Shown here piece after piece: positions 41,174 through 41,540 of a DNA stretch of 41,540 nt. The notes under the pieces were generated by a model. It searched no databases, was not told the DNA's origin, and saw only the letters and a program-made list of their open reading frames with translations. The translations under genes and the position numbers were made by a program. The stretch's first letter is position 1; each line of letters opens with the position of its first letter. Origin of the DNA: Acidobacteriota bacterium (GTDB lineage Bacteria; Acidobacteriota; Terriglobia; Terriglobales; Acidobacteriaceae); the NCBI GenBank assembly GCA_021806005.1, contig JAJZDM010000020.1, forward strand, positions 1-41,540, in the 5' to 3' direction.

Positions 41174-41540
41174 ATGAAAACTCCCCCGCACAGGATGGAT
41201 CGCCGCCGCTTCCTCTTCGCCTCCGCCGCCGCCGCGGCGCTCCCCGCCCTTGGCCCCATCAGCCCGGCCTCTGCTCTGGGGGAGACGTCCAACGCAACCT
41301 CGTCACCGGCCAAACCCGCAGCCGCAGTCCTGAAGCTGCATCTCGACCAGCCTGGCCCTCGCATCCCACAGAACTTTATCGGTCTCTCTTATGAAACCAA
41401 CGAGCTTGCGGAGCCAGGCTTCTTCTCGCCGGAGAACACAGGCCTCATCCAGCAGTTCCGCGCCCTCTCGCCCAATGGCGTTCTGCGCATCGGCGGCAAC
41501 ACCTCCGACGTCGGCTACTGGAAGCCGACACCCGGAACAA
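41174..41540 (+). CDS. Tat-exported glycoside hydrolase, GH79-like (N-terminal part)
   Basis: The frame is open to the right edge of the window, so only the first 122 codons are seen. ATG 41174 or 41195 begins a twin-arginine signal with DRRRFLFASAAAAALPAL and a cleavage region near ASALG. The mature start resembles glycoside hydrolases of the beta-glucuronidase/heparanase type (GH79): IPQNFIGLSYETNELAEPGFFSPEN, then LIQQFRALSPNGVLRIGGNTSD. It would act on exported or extracellular polysaccharide. The catalytic residues lie beyond the window, so the family call is provisional. Confidence 0.7.
   Translation, partial: MKTPPHRMDRRRFLFASAAAAALPALGPISPASALGETSNATSSPAKPAAAVLKLHLDQPGPRIPQNFIGLSYETNELAEPGFFSPENTGLIQQFRALSPNGVLRIGGNTSDVGYWKPTPGT

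Overview
The window looks like a chromosomal segment of an acidobacterium, most likely class Terriglobia (Terriglobus, Granulicella or Edaphobacter relatives). This is inferred from high GC content, an Oar-like TonB-dependent receptor with a carboxypeptidase-regulatory domain, an Ig-like/NHL repeat surface protein of the type common in that class, LPS-core genes, and housekeeping genes scattered rather than grouped by pathway. No rRNA, tRNA, CRISPR array, insertion sequence or prophage was seen. Codon use and composition are even along the window.

Layout. 1-3718 (minus): a DUF5666-like secreted protein followed by a TonB-dependent receptor that runs off the left edge. 4168-6966 (plus): egtB and egtD for ergothioneine. 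6992-16573 (minus): a long co-directional run. Read in transcription order it is waaA, lpxK, waaC (lipid A/Kdo/heptose core, with 4-base stop/start overlaps), an ICMT-like methyltransferase, a DUF3108 protein, a DUF2007 protein overlapping queC, a secreted TPR protein, moeA and moaC. 16790-18716 (plus): a GNAT acetyltransferase and trmFO, meeting der (minus, 18729-20651) tail to tail. 20959-24718 (plus): a DinG-type helicase, a small membrane protein, queD and queE. 24828-29250 (minus): a VOC protein, an aldehyde dehydrogenase, a DUF1440-like membrane protein and a sodium:solute symporter. 29371-31287 (plus): a secreted M61 peptidase, ended by a 12-bp hairpin against a convergent membrane protein (31447-32451, minus). 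33015-39757 (plus): a large Ig/NHL surface protein, an outer-membrane beta-barrel protein, a GAF-PAS histidine kinase and a single-domain response regulator. 40187 to the end (plus): a membrane protein with a Pro/Ala tail and the start of a probable Tat-exported glycoside hydrolase.

Functional links. queC, queD and queE together make 7-cyano-7-deazaguanine from the GTP-derived precursor, but queC sits about 13 kb from queDE. moaC and moeA are two steps of molybdenum-cofactor synthesis. waaA-lpxK-waaC is a coherent outer-membrane glycolipid unit.

The points most worth a second look are: the Ig-repeat protein, whose last domain is interrupted by two hydrophobic segments, the second with a lipobox-like LSGC; the folded 5' leader of that gene, which carries two pieces resembling c-di-GMP-I riboswitch strands but lacks the first strand; a perfect 11-bp hairpin in front of moeA; and repeated low-complexity insertions in otherwise conserved enzymes (LpxK, WaaA, Der, DinG).
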